Source of the DNA: Acidobacteriaceae bacterium
GTDB lineage: Bacteria > Acidobacteriota > Terriglobia > Bryobacterales > Bryobacteraceae
Reading direction: 5' to 3'
DNA: 64,000 nt
Assembly (NCBI GenBank): GCA_019240475.1
Contig: JAFAYI010000018.1
Coordinates: 1 to 64,000, forward strand
Shown: piece after piece, positions 9,126 through 19,000 of the stretch
Layout of the letters: the number at the start of each line of letters is the position of its first letter
How positions within the stretch are numbered: position 1 is the stretch's first letter
The notes under the pieces: generated by a model
What the model was told of the DNA's origin: nothing
What the model saw: the letters and a program-made list of their open reading frames with translations, nothing else
The model's database searches: none
Translations under genes and position numbers: made by a program

Positions 9126-9761
9126 TTGTCAATGGTAAATCCAGGGTTGTCAGAAACTTCAAAGCTGCCAAGAGTTTTGTTGGCAGACGACCACCATCTG
9201 ATTCTCGACGCGTTACGAGCAATGATGCAAACCAACTTCAATATCTATGCCGTTGACAACAGTCAGGCGTTCATCAATGCCGTGGACGAGTTTCATCCGG
9301 ATGTGGCCATTCTCGATGTCAGCATGCCGGGAGCAGACGGCTTTGTCACAGCCCGGAAGGTTTTGGAGCGGCAGCCTTCTCTGCCGATCGTATTCTTGTC
9401 CATGTATGGAGATGCGAGCTACATGGACCAAGCGGCGCAGGTTGGCGCGAAGGCCTACTTGTCGAAGAGAGCGCCTGCGCAGGAGCTGATTGAAACCATT
9501 AACCAGGTTCTAGAAGGTGAAACATTGCTGGCCGGATCCGGAAAAGACAACCCGTCAACGCCTGCTAAGGGTGAGCTAACCGAACGGCAGCGCGAAGTGC
9601 TCCGAATGATTGCGCTCGGCTGCAGTGCAAAAGACATTGCGAATCAACTGAACATTTCGGTTCGCACCGCGGAATTCCATCGGGCCGCCATCATGCAGAG
9701 GCTGGGTTTACGGTCAACCGCGCAAATGACCCGCTATGCTATTGCAAACAATCTTGCCTGA
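9126..9761 (+). CDS. NarL/FixJ-family response regulator
   Basis: A 211-residue two-component regulator. The receiver domain spans about residues 14-130: acidic pair Asp21-Asp22, phospho-acceptor Asp64 in AILDVSMPG, and Lys114 in YLSKRAP. The C-terminal LuxR/GerE helix-turn-helix (about 148-211) has ELTERQREVLRMIALGCSAK and the recognition helix RTAEFHRAAIMQRL. It should bind DNA as a dimer when phosphorylated. I prefer the TTG at 9126 because AGGAGG (9112-9117) is 8 bases upstream; the ATG at 9132 would be 14 bases from it. No sensor kinase is nearby, so the partner is encoded elsewhere. Confidence 0.93.
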   Translation: MSMVNPGLSETSKLPRVLLADDHHLILDALRAMMQTNFNIYAVDNSQAFINAVDEFHPDVAILDVSMPGADGFVTARKVLERQPSLPIVFLSMYGDASYMDQAAQVGAKAYLSKRAPAQELIETINQVLEGETLLAGSGKDNPSTPAKGELTERQREVLRMIALGCSAKDIANQLNISVRTAEFHRAAIMQRLGLRSTAQMTRYAIANNLA

Positions 9762-9786
9762 ATTGGCCCGGACCGAAAAGAGCCGG

Positions 9787-9996
9787 TCAGTTCAGGCTGC
9801 GGCGGTCTGGAAAAGGAAGCTCGGCCGGCAGAATGCGCGCGAATGCGGCCGCGCGCGCAAAAAGGACGGCGCGCTTTAAGCCTCCTTTATAATCCTCGGC
9901 TAGAGCCACAAAGGCGCTGAGCGCGTCATTTTGAGTGGGAAAATCGCATTCTTCCCACTCCCCGTTTATTTCAATTTTCAGTCTCCAGGGGTGCAC
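9787..9996 (-). CDS. Small conserved-looking hypothetical protein
   Basis: A 69-residue protein starting at ATG 9996 and facing the response regulator. It has a strand-turn-strand beginning (RLKIEINGEWEECDF) followed by a helix (QNDALSAFVALAEDYKGG). The codon pattern and alternating hydrophobic residues look protein-like, but no domain is recognised. It could be a cytoplasmic small alpha/beta protein. Kept because nothing better explains this stretch. Confidence 0.5.
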   Translation of the reverse strand: MHPWRLKIEINGEWEECDFPTQNDALSAFVALAEDYKGGLKRAVLFARAAAFARILPAELPFPDRRSLN

Positions 9997-10210
9997 GCCA
10001 ATACCGTAACTATGAAAACGATCGAACCTTCATCCCGCATTCCGGACCGATTCACGGCTCGCCTACGCATATTGTGATGCGAAACTTGACTGCGCAAATA
10101 GATAGGAATTCTTCTGATGTCGGAGTTAGCTGTGAAGCCCGCAGGCTGGAGGAGTTACGGGCGTAACGATCATACGTAGAGCGAACTCCAATGGGAGAGG
10201 ACAGATCACG

Positions 10211-10879
10211 ATGAAAATCAGTAACATTCTTGGGTATTCCGCATTGGGAGTGTGCCTGGCAGTGGGACCCACGACGATGTTGGCGCAACATCCAGGTGGA
10301 GCTCCAGCCCAGAGCCAGACGCCCGGGGCGCAGCCAGGAAACAACCCGACGCAACCGATGCCGAATCCCGACCAAAATTCCAACACTCAGGCCGACAGCG
10401 GTTCGAACAAAATGATGAAATCGGGCGACGCCAAGTTCGCGATGAAGGCGGCGCAAGGCGGCATGGCCGAAGTGCAATTAGGCAAGCTCGCGGCCGACAA
10501 AGGCAGCAACTCCGATGTAAAGGCCTTCGGGCAGCAGATGGTCGATGACCATAGCAAGGCCAACGACCAGTTAAAGACCGTGGCGTCCCAGGAAAATATG
10601 ACGCTCCCTTCTACGCTCGATTCCAAAGATCAGGCGCTGTATGCAAAGCTGCAGAACATGTCGGGCGCCGATTTCGACAAAGCGTATGTGAAGGCCATGG
10701 TGAAGGACCACCAGGAAGACATTAAGGAGTTTCAAAAGGAAGCGGACAAGGGGAAGGATCCCGGAATTAAGAATTTCGCCTCGCAAACACTGCCCGTTCT
10801 GCAACAACACCTCAGTAAGATTCAGTCGATACAATCGAACATGGCGGGTGGCGGAAACGCCGGCTCGCATGGTCAGTAA
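10211..10879 (+). CDS. DUF4142 family exported protein
   Basis: A 222-residue protein with a signal peptide (cleavage near AQHPG, residue 26), a Pro/Gln/Asn-rich linker (about 27-65) and a C-terminal four-helix, ferritin-like DUF4142 domain (about 72-205). Seen in the domain: FAMKAAQGGMAEVQLGKLA, FGQQMVDDHSKAN and YVKAMVKDHQEDIKEF, the usual His/Glu/Asp-bearing helices. Members are periplasmic or outer-membrane-associated; roles in stress tolerance have been suggested but the function is not settled. The start ATG has GGAGAGG upstream. The next small gene follows closely and may be co-transcribed. Confidence 0.9.
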   Translation: MKISNILGYSALGVCLAVGPTTMLAQHPGGAPAQSQTPGAQPGNNPTQPMPNPDQNSNTQADSGSNKMMKSGDAKFAMKAAQGGMAEVQLGKLAADKGSNSDVKAFGQQMVDDHSKANDQLKTVASQENMTLPSTLDSKDQALYAKLQNMSGADFDKAYVKAMVKDHQEDIKEFQKEADKGKDPGIKNFASQTLPVLQQHLSKIQSIQSNMAGGGNAGSHGQ

Positions 10880-10898
10880 TGCGGCTGGAATCTATACG

Positions 10899-11213
10899 AT
10901 GAAATATCGCGTTGTGTTTCGGGAGAGATCGGATCGCGCAGGAGAAAGGGCCGACGATCCTCCCAGTTTCCTTGAACCGGAACTGGACGACGAAACAGTT
11001 CTCGATTCTGTGTTTGTCGGGCGCACCCAACCGGACGCTTTGCACTCCTCTGATTCGATCGAAGAAGACGACGATTTTCTCAGCTTGGGCGCGGAAATCT
11101 GGGAGTACGACATCGCCGAGGGCAAAGACGAGGACTTCAAAGCCGCCCTTCGGAACTCCGGAATGGTCATGGAATTTGAACCCATGCAGGAGGAAGATGA
11201 GCCGGCGTCTTAA
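10899..11213 (+). CDS. Small acidic hypothetical protein
   Basis: A 104-residue protein from ATG 10899, 19 bases after the DUF4142 gene. It starts MKYRVVFRERSD, then is strongly acidic (ELDDETVLDS, SIEEDDDFLS, QEEDEPAS) with two predicted strands and no signal peptide or membrane segment. No family recognised. The frame is open from 10848, but that part overlaps the preceding gene and does not look coding. An operon with the DUF4142 gene is possible. Confidence 0.6.
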   Translation: MKYRVVFRERSDRAGERADDPPSFLEPELDDETVLDSVFVGRTQPDALHSSDSIEEDDDFLSLGAEIWEYDIAEGKDEDFKAALRNSGMVMEFEPMQEEDEPAS

Positions 11214-11287
11214 GTGACACTGAAGCAAACGCGCCGCTTTTTTTGCTAGGGTTGTGTAGGCAACTAACTTTAGGAGGTAATCAGTCC

Positions 11288-11449
11288 ATGCTTCGCTTGC
11301 TGTTGATTATCATCTTGTTCTTGCTCCTTCTTGGAGCGCTGCCCACTTGGCCCTATAGCAGCGGCTGGGGTTATTATCCGAGCGGAGGCCTGGGGCTGCT
11401 GCTTATTATCGTCCTGGTGCTCGTCTTGGTAGATCGCCGAACGCTATAG
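11288..11449 (+). CDS. DUF3309 small membrane protein
   Basis: A 53-residue protein with two hydrophobic helices: LLLIIILFLLLLGALPTW and GGLGLLLIIVLVLVLV, separated by the signature WGYYPSGG. This matches the DUF3309 family of tiny inner-membrane proteins of unknown function, often near stress genes. The start is fixed by AGGAGG at 11272-11277, 10 bases before the ATG. It lies among DUF4142 and PfpI-like genes, which fits an envelope or general stress group; that is inference. Confidence 0.85.
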   Translation: MLRLLLIIILFLLLLGALPTWPYSSGWGYYPSGGLGLLLIIVLVLVLVDRRTL

Positions 11450-11555
11450 CTAAGGCGCGTTTGCACCCGTTCCGGCGGGGAGAACCAAATCCTTCCATGC
11501 CCCGCCCGAAACGCTTCCTATCCACCTGAAATCCAATTCGTGGAAGGAAGTATTT

Positions 11556-12119
11556 ATGAGTAATACATTGAAGAACAAAAGAGTAGCCATCCTGGCAACC
11601 GATGGTTTCGAATACGTTGAGTTGACCGAACCGAGGAAAGCTTTGGATGAAGCCGGCGCTACAACGGAAGTAGTATCTCCGAAAGAAGGCAAGATCAAGG
11701 GTTGGAACAAGACAGATTGGGGCGATTCGGTTAAGGTCGATGTTGACTTGAAATCGGCCGATGCGAACAATTACGATGCATTGCTGCTGCCGGGCGGGGT
11801 CATGAATCCCGATCATCTGCGAATGGAGCCGAGGGCCGTCCAGTTCGTACGAGCGTTTTTCGAAAGCCAGAAACCGGTCGCGGCTATCTGCCACGGGCCT
11901 TGGCTGTTGGTCGAAGCGAATGTAGTGCGCGGTAGAAAATTGACGTCGTGGCCCTCTCTAAAAACCGACATCTCCAATGCCGGTGGAGAGTGGACGGACC
12001 AACAGGTCGTGACGGATCAAGGTTTAGTGACGAGCCGAAAACCGGACGACATTCCGGCGTTCAACAAGAAAGTCATCGAGGAGTTTCAAGAGGGCAAGCA
12101 TAAGGCGCAACGCGCGTAG
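11556..12119 (+). CDS. DJ-1/PfpI family protein (class I glutamine amidotransferase-like)
   Basis: A 187-residue cytoplasmic protein of the PfpI/YhbO group. The nucleophile elbow AAICHGPW holds Cys112 and His113; the acidic residue of the triad region is Glu19 in GFEYVEL. The conserved LLLPGG (77-81) and KLTSWPS segments are present, with TSRKPDD near the C-terminus. Members were described as proteases and later as chaperone or deglycase-type stress proteins; which applies here cannot be told. A Rho-independent terminator follows. Confidence 0.9.
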   Translation: MSNTLKNKRVAILATDGFEYVELTEPRKALDEAGATTEVVSPKEGKIKGWNKTDWGDSVKVDVDLKSADANNYDALLLPGGVMNPDHLRMEPRAVQFVRAFFESQKPVAAICHGPWLLVEANVVRGRKLTSWPSLKTDISNAGGEWTDQQVVTDQGLVTSRKPDDIPAFNKKVIEEFQEGKHKAQRA

Positions 12120-12148
12120 AGCGGATTCCCCAAGTTCAGAATGAATGA

Positions 12149-12178
12149 AGCGCCCGGCGCGAACGTGTCGGGCGTTTT
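12149..12178 (+). terminator. Terminator after the PfpI-like gene
   Basis: CGCCCG (12151-12156) pairs with CGGGCG (12169-12174), followed by TTTTC. It lies about 30 bases after the stop codon of the PfpI-like gene. Confidence 0.75.
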
Positions 12179-12282
12179 CGCGTGCAGACCTTTAGAGAAA
12201 TTTAATTAAACCTGGTGCGGTTTTGTACAGATGGCAAACTTTGGAATGCGTCTTAAGAAATAGTACGGAAGGAGGGTTGTGC

Positions 12283-12684
12283 ATGAAAACTTTCAAGAGC
12301 TGCGCTGCGGCGCTTTTCTTGACCTGCGGAATGGCGCTGGTGAGCGCTGCTCCGATGATGGCCGCTGGAGGCGGGTTCTACCAGGAGGGCGATTGGCATC
12401 AGCACTTGCGCGGCGTCATAGATCGGACGCAGAACGATCTTCAGGCGGCGGCGCAGATTGCGGCAGGGCCGAAGGACCATGACCGCTATCGCCATGCGCA
12501 GAGGGAATTATCGGACTTCGACCGCAAGGTGTCGCGTGGTCACTTCGATATGGGCAAGTTGAAGGACTGTATAGGCGCCCTAAACGACATCCTGGATCAC
12601 AACACGTTGCAGGCGAGCACGCGCGATGCGATCCGGGCCGATAACGAAGACCTGAAGATGGTTCGCGACCGGCACGAACACTAA
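12283..12684 (+). CDS. Exported small helical protein of unknown function
   Basis: A 133-residue protein with a signal peptide (MKTFKSCAAALFLTCGMALV, cleavage near AAG at about 28). The mature part is helical with many His/Asp/Arg residues (YQEGDWHQHLRGVIDRTQ, DHDRYRHAQRELSDFDRK). It resembles short periplasmic proteins common in Acidobacteria but no named family fits. GGAAGGAGGG lies 5-13 bases before the ATG, fixing the start. Likely monocistronic. Confidence 0.7.
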   Translation: MKTFKSCAAALFLTCGMALVSAAPMMAAGGGFYQEGDWHQHLRGVIDRTQNDLQAAAQIAAGPKDHDRYRHAQRELSDFDRKVSRGHFDMGKLKDCIGALNDILDHNTLQASTRDAIRADNEDLKMVRDRHEH

Positions 12685-12705
12685 TCCCAATGCGCCGCGG
12701 CGCGT

Positions 12706-13302
12706 TCAAACAGCGGCTTGGGGTTGCGCTGAACTCGTCAGATGAGCGCCGGCCAACCCCAATTCCGCTGCATGAGCCTTCATGGCTTCCAGGCAGAAGG
12801 CGATGTGATCTTCGAGCGCCACGCCCAGTTCCTTTGCGCCGTTCACGATGTCGTCTCTATTGACGTTGCGCGCAAAAGCCTTGTCCTTCAGCTTTCGCTT
12901 CACCGATGGGACATCCACTTCGAAGATGCTGCGGCCGGGCTTCACGTAAGCGCAGGCCGTGAGGAATCCGGACAGTTCGTCACAAGCAAAAAGCGCCCGC
13001 TCGAGCAGCGATTGACGAGGAACGCCGCTGTAATCGGCGTGGGAGAGGATGGCCCGGCGGGTGACTTCATCTACGCCGCGCTCGGCTAGAATGGGTTCTC
13101 CTTTCATCGGATGGTCCGGCGCCGAAGGGTGGATCTCCCAATCGAAATCGTGCAACAGAGCGGTGACTCTCCAGCGCTCCGGGTCCTCGCCGAACTTATT
13201 CGCATACGCCGCCATGCAGGCTTCGACGCCCAGCATGTGGCGACGAAGGCTGTCGCTCCGCACGAATTCGCACGCGATCGCCCAAGCTTCGTTTCTGGTC
13301 AT
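12706..13302 (-). CDS. HD-domain hydrolase
   Basis: A 198-residue protein of the HD/HDIG phosphohydrolase superfamily. His22 (RRHMLGVE), the His51-Asp52 pair (LLHDFDWE) and a later Asp (CDELSGFL) are the expected metal ligands. The segment HPMKGEPILAERGV is typical of the small HDIG hydrolases that act on nucleotides or other phosphate esters; the substrate is unknown. It lies 23 bases downstream of the cyclophilin gene on the same strand, so the two are likely co-transcribed. Confidence 0.88.
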   Translation of the reverse strand: MTRNEAWAIACEFVRSDSLRRHMLGVEACMAAYANKFGEDPERWRVTALLHDFDWEIHPSAPDHPMKGEPILAERGVDEVTRRAILSHADYSGVPRQSLLERALFACDELSGFLTACAYVKPGRSIFEVDVPSVKRKLKDKAFARNVNRDDIVNGAKELGVALEDHIAFCLEAMKAHAAELGLAGAHLTSSAQPQAAV

Positions 13303-13325
13303 GGCTTATTGGAGGTCGGCCTCGC

Positions 13326-13808
13326 TCACAATTCTTCGATCTTGACGGAATTGAGCTTGTCGCCCTGCTTTACGGCATTGACTACATCCTGTCCGGAACG
13401 CACCTGTCCGAACACTGTATGCTTGCCGTCCAGCCAGTCAGTCTTCACATGAGTGATGAAGAACTGGCTTCCGTTCGTGTTTGGTCCGGCATTGGCCATC
13501 GACAGAGAACCCACCTGGTGACGGTGAGGATTGCCTTTCGTCTCGTCTTCAAATTTGTAGCCGGGACCCCCGTGGCCTGTGCCGGTCGGGTCTCCACCCT
13601 GAATCATGAAATCGCCGATTACGCGATGAAACACGGTGCCGTCATAAAAACCTTCACGCGCCAGAAACACGAAGTTGTTGACCGTCTTAGGAGCATCCTT
13701 GGCGAAGAGGTCGGCGACGATCGTCCCGCGGCTGGTCTCGAATGTGGCCGCATACTTTTTGGATGGATCAACCGCCATCGCGGGCGGGGTTGAATACTGT
13801 TTGCTCAT
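13326..13808 (-). CDS. Peptidyl-prolyl cis-trans isomerase, cyclophilin type
   Basis: A 160-residue single-domain cyclophilin that catalyses cis-trans isomerisation of prolyl bonds. Catalytic signature [15 protein letters not shown] at 60-74 holds Arg62 and the active-site Phe/Met/Gln; GSQFFITH is at 113-120 and [10 protein letters not shown] at 125-134. There is no signal peptide from ATG 13808, so it should be cytoplasmic. The frame runs upstream to 14033, but that part overlaps the chitinase remnant in antisense and is not protein-like. Same strand as the HD hydrolase gene. Confidence 0.93.
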   Translation of the reverse strand: MSKQYSTPPAMAVDPSKKYAATFETSRGTIVADLFAKDAPKTVNNFVFLAREGFYDGTVFHRVIGDFMIQGGDPTGTGHGGPGYKFEDETKGNPHRHQVGSLSMANAGPNTNGSQFFITHVKTDWLDGKHTVFGQVRSGQDVVNAVKQGDKLNSVKIEEL

Positions 13809-13888
13809 CTCTTCTAGTGTAGGGGTCGGGAGTTTCGCGCCCTTTGTAAGCGGCGCGGATATATACTGGGCCTCGCGAAAGGGCTCAT

Positions 13889-14329
13889 ATGAATCGTGTT
13901 CGCATCGCGGCGTGCATTGCGGCGATTGCTTTCTTTTCAGCTGGAGTCGCGCGGGCGCAGAGCGCTTTGTTCTCGGAGACGGGGAAAAGATTGGTCGCCG
14001 ATTACGGATATTGGAGCCGGACACAGACTCCACCCTATAGCGCCGCTCAGATTCCCTTTCGTAAATTCACGCACATCAATCACGCCGGCGTGGGTTTTGG
14101 AGCGAAGGGCAACTTGCAAGTCCCTGACGGATTTCTGTTCGGGCCGTGCAAGCACTGCGGAAAAGCGGTAGTGTCGGAGAACTACGGAACCTACATCAAA
14201 CAGCGCATCGACCGCGAGGGCTGGCAAACCTATCACGATACCTACGCGCTCGTGCCTTAGATGCTTCGTGCCGACGGAAGCCCCGGTTACATGCTGGACG
14301 CCCTGTATGCGGCCACGCTCGCGAAGTGA
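13889..14329 (+). pseudogene. Glycoside hydrolase family 18 (chitinase-like) remnant
   Basis: ATG 13889 begins a signal peptide ([19 protein letters not shown]) followed by [20 protein letters not shown] and [12 protein letters not shown], which resemble the first strands of GH18 chitinase-like barrels in Acidobacteria. The central barrel, including any DxxDxDxE catalytic motif, is absent: the sequence jumps to a late segment, GTYIKQRIDREGWQTYHDT. An in-frame TAG (14258-14260) sits where ALVP would be followed by Tyr, and coding continues after it (MLRADGSPGYML) to a TGA at 14327. A large internal deletion plus a nonsense change is inferred. Family assignment is from memory of the motifs. Confidence 0.65.
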
Positions 14330-14374
14330 ATCGAAAATGCGCCGCTAAGCGGGTTCCGCGCGTTCGACCGGCGC

Positions 14375-15265
14375 TCAACGCTCCAGTGACGCGCGATCCC
14401 AATGCGCGAGCCGAGCGCCGGCTTCATAGGTGCTTTGACAGAAATCGAGAATGGCCTCTCGCGGCGATTGCGAGCGACGAACGTCCTCGTATTTCAGAAG
14501 GAACTCGCCGAGGTTAGCGTCCCAATATGCGGGGGCCGGCCGCACAGGCTGCTCGCTGAGTCCGGCGGGCGCGGGCGCCGTGTAGGAATAGAACGCCGCC
14601 TGACGGTACCTTCGATCTCCGGGCCAAAACCCACAGCTGATGACCTCGTGAGAATAGGCTTCGCGAGTGATCGGGTCCGCCGAAGGCGCAGGCGTGGCGC
14701 GCCGTCCGGAAAAGCGCGTGACCGCCAGATCGAAGGAGCCCCAGAAGAAATGCACCGGACTGCATTTGCCGATGAAACGCGCGCGGAATTCCTTGAGCAC
14801 GCAGTCGCTCTCAATCAGAACGCAGCGGAAGCGTTCGACAGAACCGGTGTCGTACGAGGCGTGGTGCTGGTCCTGGTCGAAGGGCGTTAGGTCGTCGAAC
14901 TCCACGGGTGTGCGGTGAATGGCGACCTCGATTCCGAGAGAATGCAGGCGCGTCATGTACTCGCGATAGAAGTCGGCGACGGAGCGGGGAGCCAGCCGGA
15001 TGATTTCCTGGCGGCCTTCACTGGTTTGAAGGCTCAGCGCGTGCGAGACGAAATCGAACTGCGCCTCGAAGGTGAGATGGCCGAATGGAATGGGCGACGT
15101 CGTGAGGCCGCGTGGAGTTAGATAGAGCGGTACATTCCACCAGTGGTTCTCAAGAGGGGTCAGAGCCAGGCGCGTTTTCCCGACAATTTGGGTCCACAAG
15201 TGCAGCGTGTCGCAGGTCTTCTCCCATTCGTCGAAGCGCAGCGGCGGCCACTCAGTCAAGTCCAA
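14375..15265 (-). CDS. DUF5996 family protein
   Basis: A 296-residue protein with the typical opening WPPLRFDEWEKTCDTLHLWT, then WWNVPLYLTPRGLTT and HLTFEAQFDFVSHAL. The C-terminal half has HFFWGSFDLAVTRFSGR and GFWPGD, all hallmarks of DUF5996. Function is unknown; members are cytoplasmic and widespread. It has no partner in an operon. The 3' end lies close to the chitinase remnant, which is convergent with it. Confidence 0.88.
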   Translation of the reverse strand: MDLTEWPPLRFDEWEKTCDTLHLWTQIVGKTRLALTPLENHWWNVPLYLTPRGLTTSPIPFGHLTFEAQFDFVSHALSLQTSEGRQEIIRLAPRSVADFYREYMTRLHSLGIEVAIHRTPVEFDDLTPFDQDQHHASYDTGSVERFRCVLIESDCVLKEFRARFIGKCSPVHFFWGSFDLAVTRFSGRRATPAPSADPITREAYSHEVISCGFWPGDRRYRQAAFYSYTAPAPAGLSEQPVRPAPAYWDANLGEFLLKYEDVRRSQSPREAILDFCQSTYEAGARLAHWDRASLER

Positions 15266-15341
15266 TTCGACCTCCTCGACGACTTTATCACCCGCGGGGA
15301 GGGGCTCGGCTGGGCGGATGCAGTAAGCTGGTGTGGGCCAT

Positions 15342-15896
15342 ATGGCGCTTCACCCGGACGCTTTTCCGCAGCCGGCGCGCGGAATGCTTGAAAAGTACTC
15401 CACGCGCGTGCTGCCTCTGACGCGGAGCGGAAATTGCACGAGCCACGAAGCCGCGGATATTCGGAGATCGTGGGCATCCGGACTGTCCCCGGGAGCGCGC
15501 GCCCCGGAAGCTGCGATTGCCGGACTGCTGCTGCTCGCCGGATGTTGGGAGGAGAGCCACGAGGTCTCGCAGGATATCGCCTCGCAAGAGGGCAGTTATT
15601 GGCACGCGATCGCGCATCGCATCGAACCCGATGCCGGAAATGCGGGCTACTGGTTCCGGCAAGTGGGCGCGCATCCGATCTTTCCAGAGTTGCAACGGGA
15701 GGCTTTGGAAATCTTGACAAGAACTCACCCGAAATGGGAGCTGAAGCGAGCTTGGGATCCTTTTGAGTTCATCGACCGGTGCGAAGAAGCGCGTCGGGCT
15801 CCGGGCAGCGAGCTGGAACGCGCGGTGCTAGCCATCCAGCGCGCCGAATGGGATCTCTTATTCGAATGGTGCGCCCTGCCGCCGCGCGACCTATAA
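15342..15896 (+). CDS. Hypothetical protein
   Basis: A 184-residue protein from ATG 15342 (a GTG at 15333 is possible), 76 bases from the divergent DUF5996 gene. It is helical, with a hydrophobic helix AAIAGLLLLAGCWEESHEV and a conserved-looking stretch SYWHAIAHRIEPDAGNAGYW, then WDPFEFIDRCEEAR. There is no signal peptide. Proteins of this kind occur in Acidobacteria without an assigned role; I can name no family. The His/Trp-rich centre hints at ligand or metal binding, which is speculative. Confidence 0.7.
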   Translation: MALHPDAFPQPARGMLEKYSTRVLPLTRSGNCTSHEAADIRRSWASGLSPGARAPEAAIAGLLLLAGCWEESHEVSQDIASQEGSYWHAIAHRIEPDAGNAGYWFRQVGAHPIFPELQREALEILTRTHPKWELKRAWDPFEFIDRCEEARRAPGSELERAVLAIQRAEWDLLFEWCALPPRDL

Positions 15897-16084
15897 AATT
15901 CGAGAATTTCGAGCCGCGCAACCATTCAGGCGCACGGCGGATTGCAAGCCGCTATTCGCTACACTAGGGGGTTTGAGTTTTAACTTCGAGGCTTCGTCTC
16001 CCCGACGCCGCCTAGGCTGAAACCAGCACCGGCGACGCCACGTCAGGGGAGTGTCGCACGGCATGGAAAGGATCTGCTCTTAGA

Positions 16085-19000
16085 ATGATTCATCACAGGC
16101 TCCAGAGCCTGCGTATGTCTGCCCGTGCCATGCGCCTTGCCGCGAACGGCTACCTTTTGATGTGGCTGGCGCTGGCTTCTCTCGCGATAACGACCGGGGA
16201 TTTTGCAGCAGCGCAATCATCCGGGCAAGCGGCCCCGCAGCAGACGCCGCCCCCGGCCCAGAACGCTCCGCAACAGCAGCAGCAACAGCCTCCACAACAG
16301 AATCCGTTTGAAAACGTTCCGCAGGCGCCCGAAAAACCCAATCAGCCCCAACAGCCGCAAAATCCTGCCGGCGTTCAGGAAGCTAAGCCCGCCACGGTTG
16401 GCGAAAACATCATCGAAGGCGTGGATTTTCGTGGGCAGCACAAAGTGCCGCAAGACACCCTGCGAGCCCTCATCTACACCAAGAAGGGCGACGTCTATGA
16501 CGAGGAGGCCATCCACCGCGACTTCATCGCCCTATGGAACACCGGCCGTTTCGACGATCTGAGAATTGAAAAGGAAAAGGGTCCGAACGGCGGCATCATC
16601 CTGCTCTTCGTTGTCACAGAGCGGCGCACGGTCCACACCATCGACTACACGGGAAACAAATCGATCAGCAAGTCCGAAATCCTGGATCGGTTCAAAGACA
16701 GAAAAGTAAGCCTCACTCCGGAGTCGCAATACGATCCCGGCAAAGTGCAGCACGCCAAGAATGTGCTGCAAGAGTATGAGGCGGAGCGCGGCCACCAGTA
16801 CGCCACCGTGACGCCGCAGATCCGGCAGGTGCCTCCGGGGGGAGTCGACATCACGTTCGCGATCGACGAAGGCCCGAAAGTGAAAGTCGGGCATATTTTC
16901 ATCGACGGCAACTCGGCGTTCAGCTCCAAAGACGTGATCCGCGCCATGAAGAATTTGAAGCCCATCGGAATCCCGCACTCGCTCCTGTTTGAAAACCTCT
17001 TCGCGCGCACTTACGACTCGACCAAGCTCGACGAAGATTCCGACCGTATCCGGCAGTTTTACCAATTCCACGGATACTTCGAAGCCCGCGTGATCAATCA
17101 CTCGGAAAAGATTTACGACGTGTACGGGAGCGGGATCAAAATTCCGCTCATCAATCCCAAGAAGCCCGGCAAGCGCGTAGACATCACGATGGTGGTGCAG
17201 GAAGGCGACAAATACTATCTCCGCAACTTCAATTTCGTGGGCATGAAGCTGTTCCGCACGCCCGACCTGATTGCGCGGCAGGTGTTCCGCATGGCGCCGG
17301 GCGACGTGTTCTCTACCGAAAAGCTGCAGAAGGGATTGGACGACCTGCGAAAGCTGTACGGCAACTTCGGATACATCGATTTCGTCCCTTCGCCGGATCC
17401 GGAAGTTGTGCCGGGTAAAGATCAGATCGATTTGACCATCGACGTGGATGAAGGGCATCAGTTCTTTGTGCGGCGCATCGATTTCCAAGGAAATACGACG
17501 ACGCGCGATCGTGTCATCCGCCGCGAGCTGCTCATCGATGAAGGCGACCTATATAGCCAGCAGCTTTGGAACACCAGCATCCTGCGGCTGAATCAGTTGG
17601 GTTTCTTCGACCCGCTCAAGCCCGAAGAGGCTGCCGAGATGAAGCGCGACACCAAAACCAACACGGTGGACCTGTTGCTGAAGGTGCATGAGCGAGGCAA
17701 GAACTCAATCCAGTTGCAGGGCGGCGTCTCCGGCATTTCGGGCAGCTTCATCGGATTTTCGTACTCGACTAATAACTTCCTCGGTTTGGGCGAGACGCTG
17801 AGCCTGGGCGCCCAAATTGGCACTCTGCTCGATAGCGTGAATTTCGGGTTCACGGAGCCGTACGTGTTCGATAAACCGTTCGCCGCCGGCTTCACGCTGT
17901 TCTATCAACGTTACAGTTACAACCAGGGGCAGCAGGCCTCTATCCTCGCCGGCGAGAACCTGATCTCTTACTACAATGCGCTCGGCACGCAAAACCTGCT
18001 GAATTATGTCTCAGACAGCAGAGGCTTCACGACGTTCGTCACGCACCCGCTGCGCCGCTCGTTTGCGCGCCTGGGGCTGACGTATGGCTACAACATTCAG
18101 AGCCTGACGCCGTTGACGAACGCCGCCACATCCTATTTCACTTACCTCGATTTCGAAGGCGTGAACGGGCCGAATTCGCTGAACGGAATTCGAACCAGCA
18201 CCATTACGCCAAGCTTTTCCTACAACACCGTGGACCACCCGATCATCCCGACGCACGGTCTGCGCTTCAGCCTCAGCTTTGCGTTTTCGGGAAGCTCGCT
18301 TGGCGGTAATGTGAACACAATCCAGCCGGCATTCGACGTTGCGTACTTCCGTCGGGGCATATTCAAGCGCAATGTGATGGGCTTCCACCTGAACACCCGG
18401 TTCATCAGCGGCTATGGAGGAAAGGTAGCGCCGCCGTACAGCCGCTACTACATGGGCGGCGAAGACGACGTTCGCGGGTTCGATATTTTGACCATCAGCC
18501 CGATCGCCTACATCCCGACGGAAGCGACCATCAATATATATAACAACGATTGCAATTATCAGGCGTCGCTGGCCTCGTGTACGCAGCGCCTCTTCAACGG
18601 CGTCCCTGTCACGCGCCAAGTGCCGGTTTATCAGCTCATCCTGCCCGGCGGCGATACGGCGTCGGTCTTTAACTACGAGTACCGCATCCCGATTGTGGGA
18701 CCTGTGACCCTCGCTCCCTTCGTGGACGTCGGCGTGGATCGGCTTTTGCTGCCAAGCCAGTTGGGGTTGAATCCGGAGCGCGTATCGCAGCTTGACCAGA
18801 TATTTCCATCATCGGATTTCGGCACGCGAGCTGTGCTGGCGCCGGGGACTCAGAAGCCGCGCGTCTCGACGGGGCTCGAACTACAGGTACTGATGCCGGT
18901 GGTGAACGCCCCGTTCCGGCTCTACTGGGCGTATAATCTTAGTTACGTCAATACACTTCTGCAGCCCCCGCTGGCATCGCCCCTGCCTCCGTTCATGAAC

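Noticed and set aside
16532..17488. 318-residue minus-strand frame
   Set aside because: Antisense to the bamA POTRA region, whose motifs are unambiguous; shadow of a high-G+C gene.
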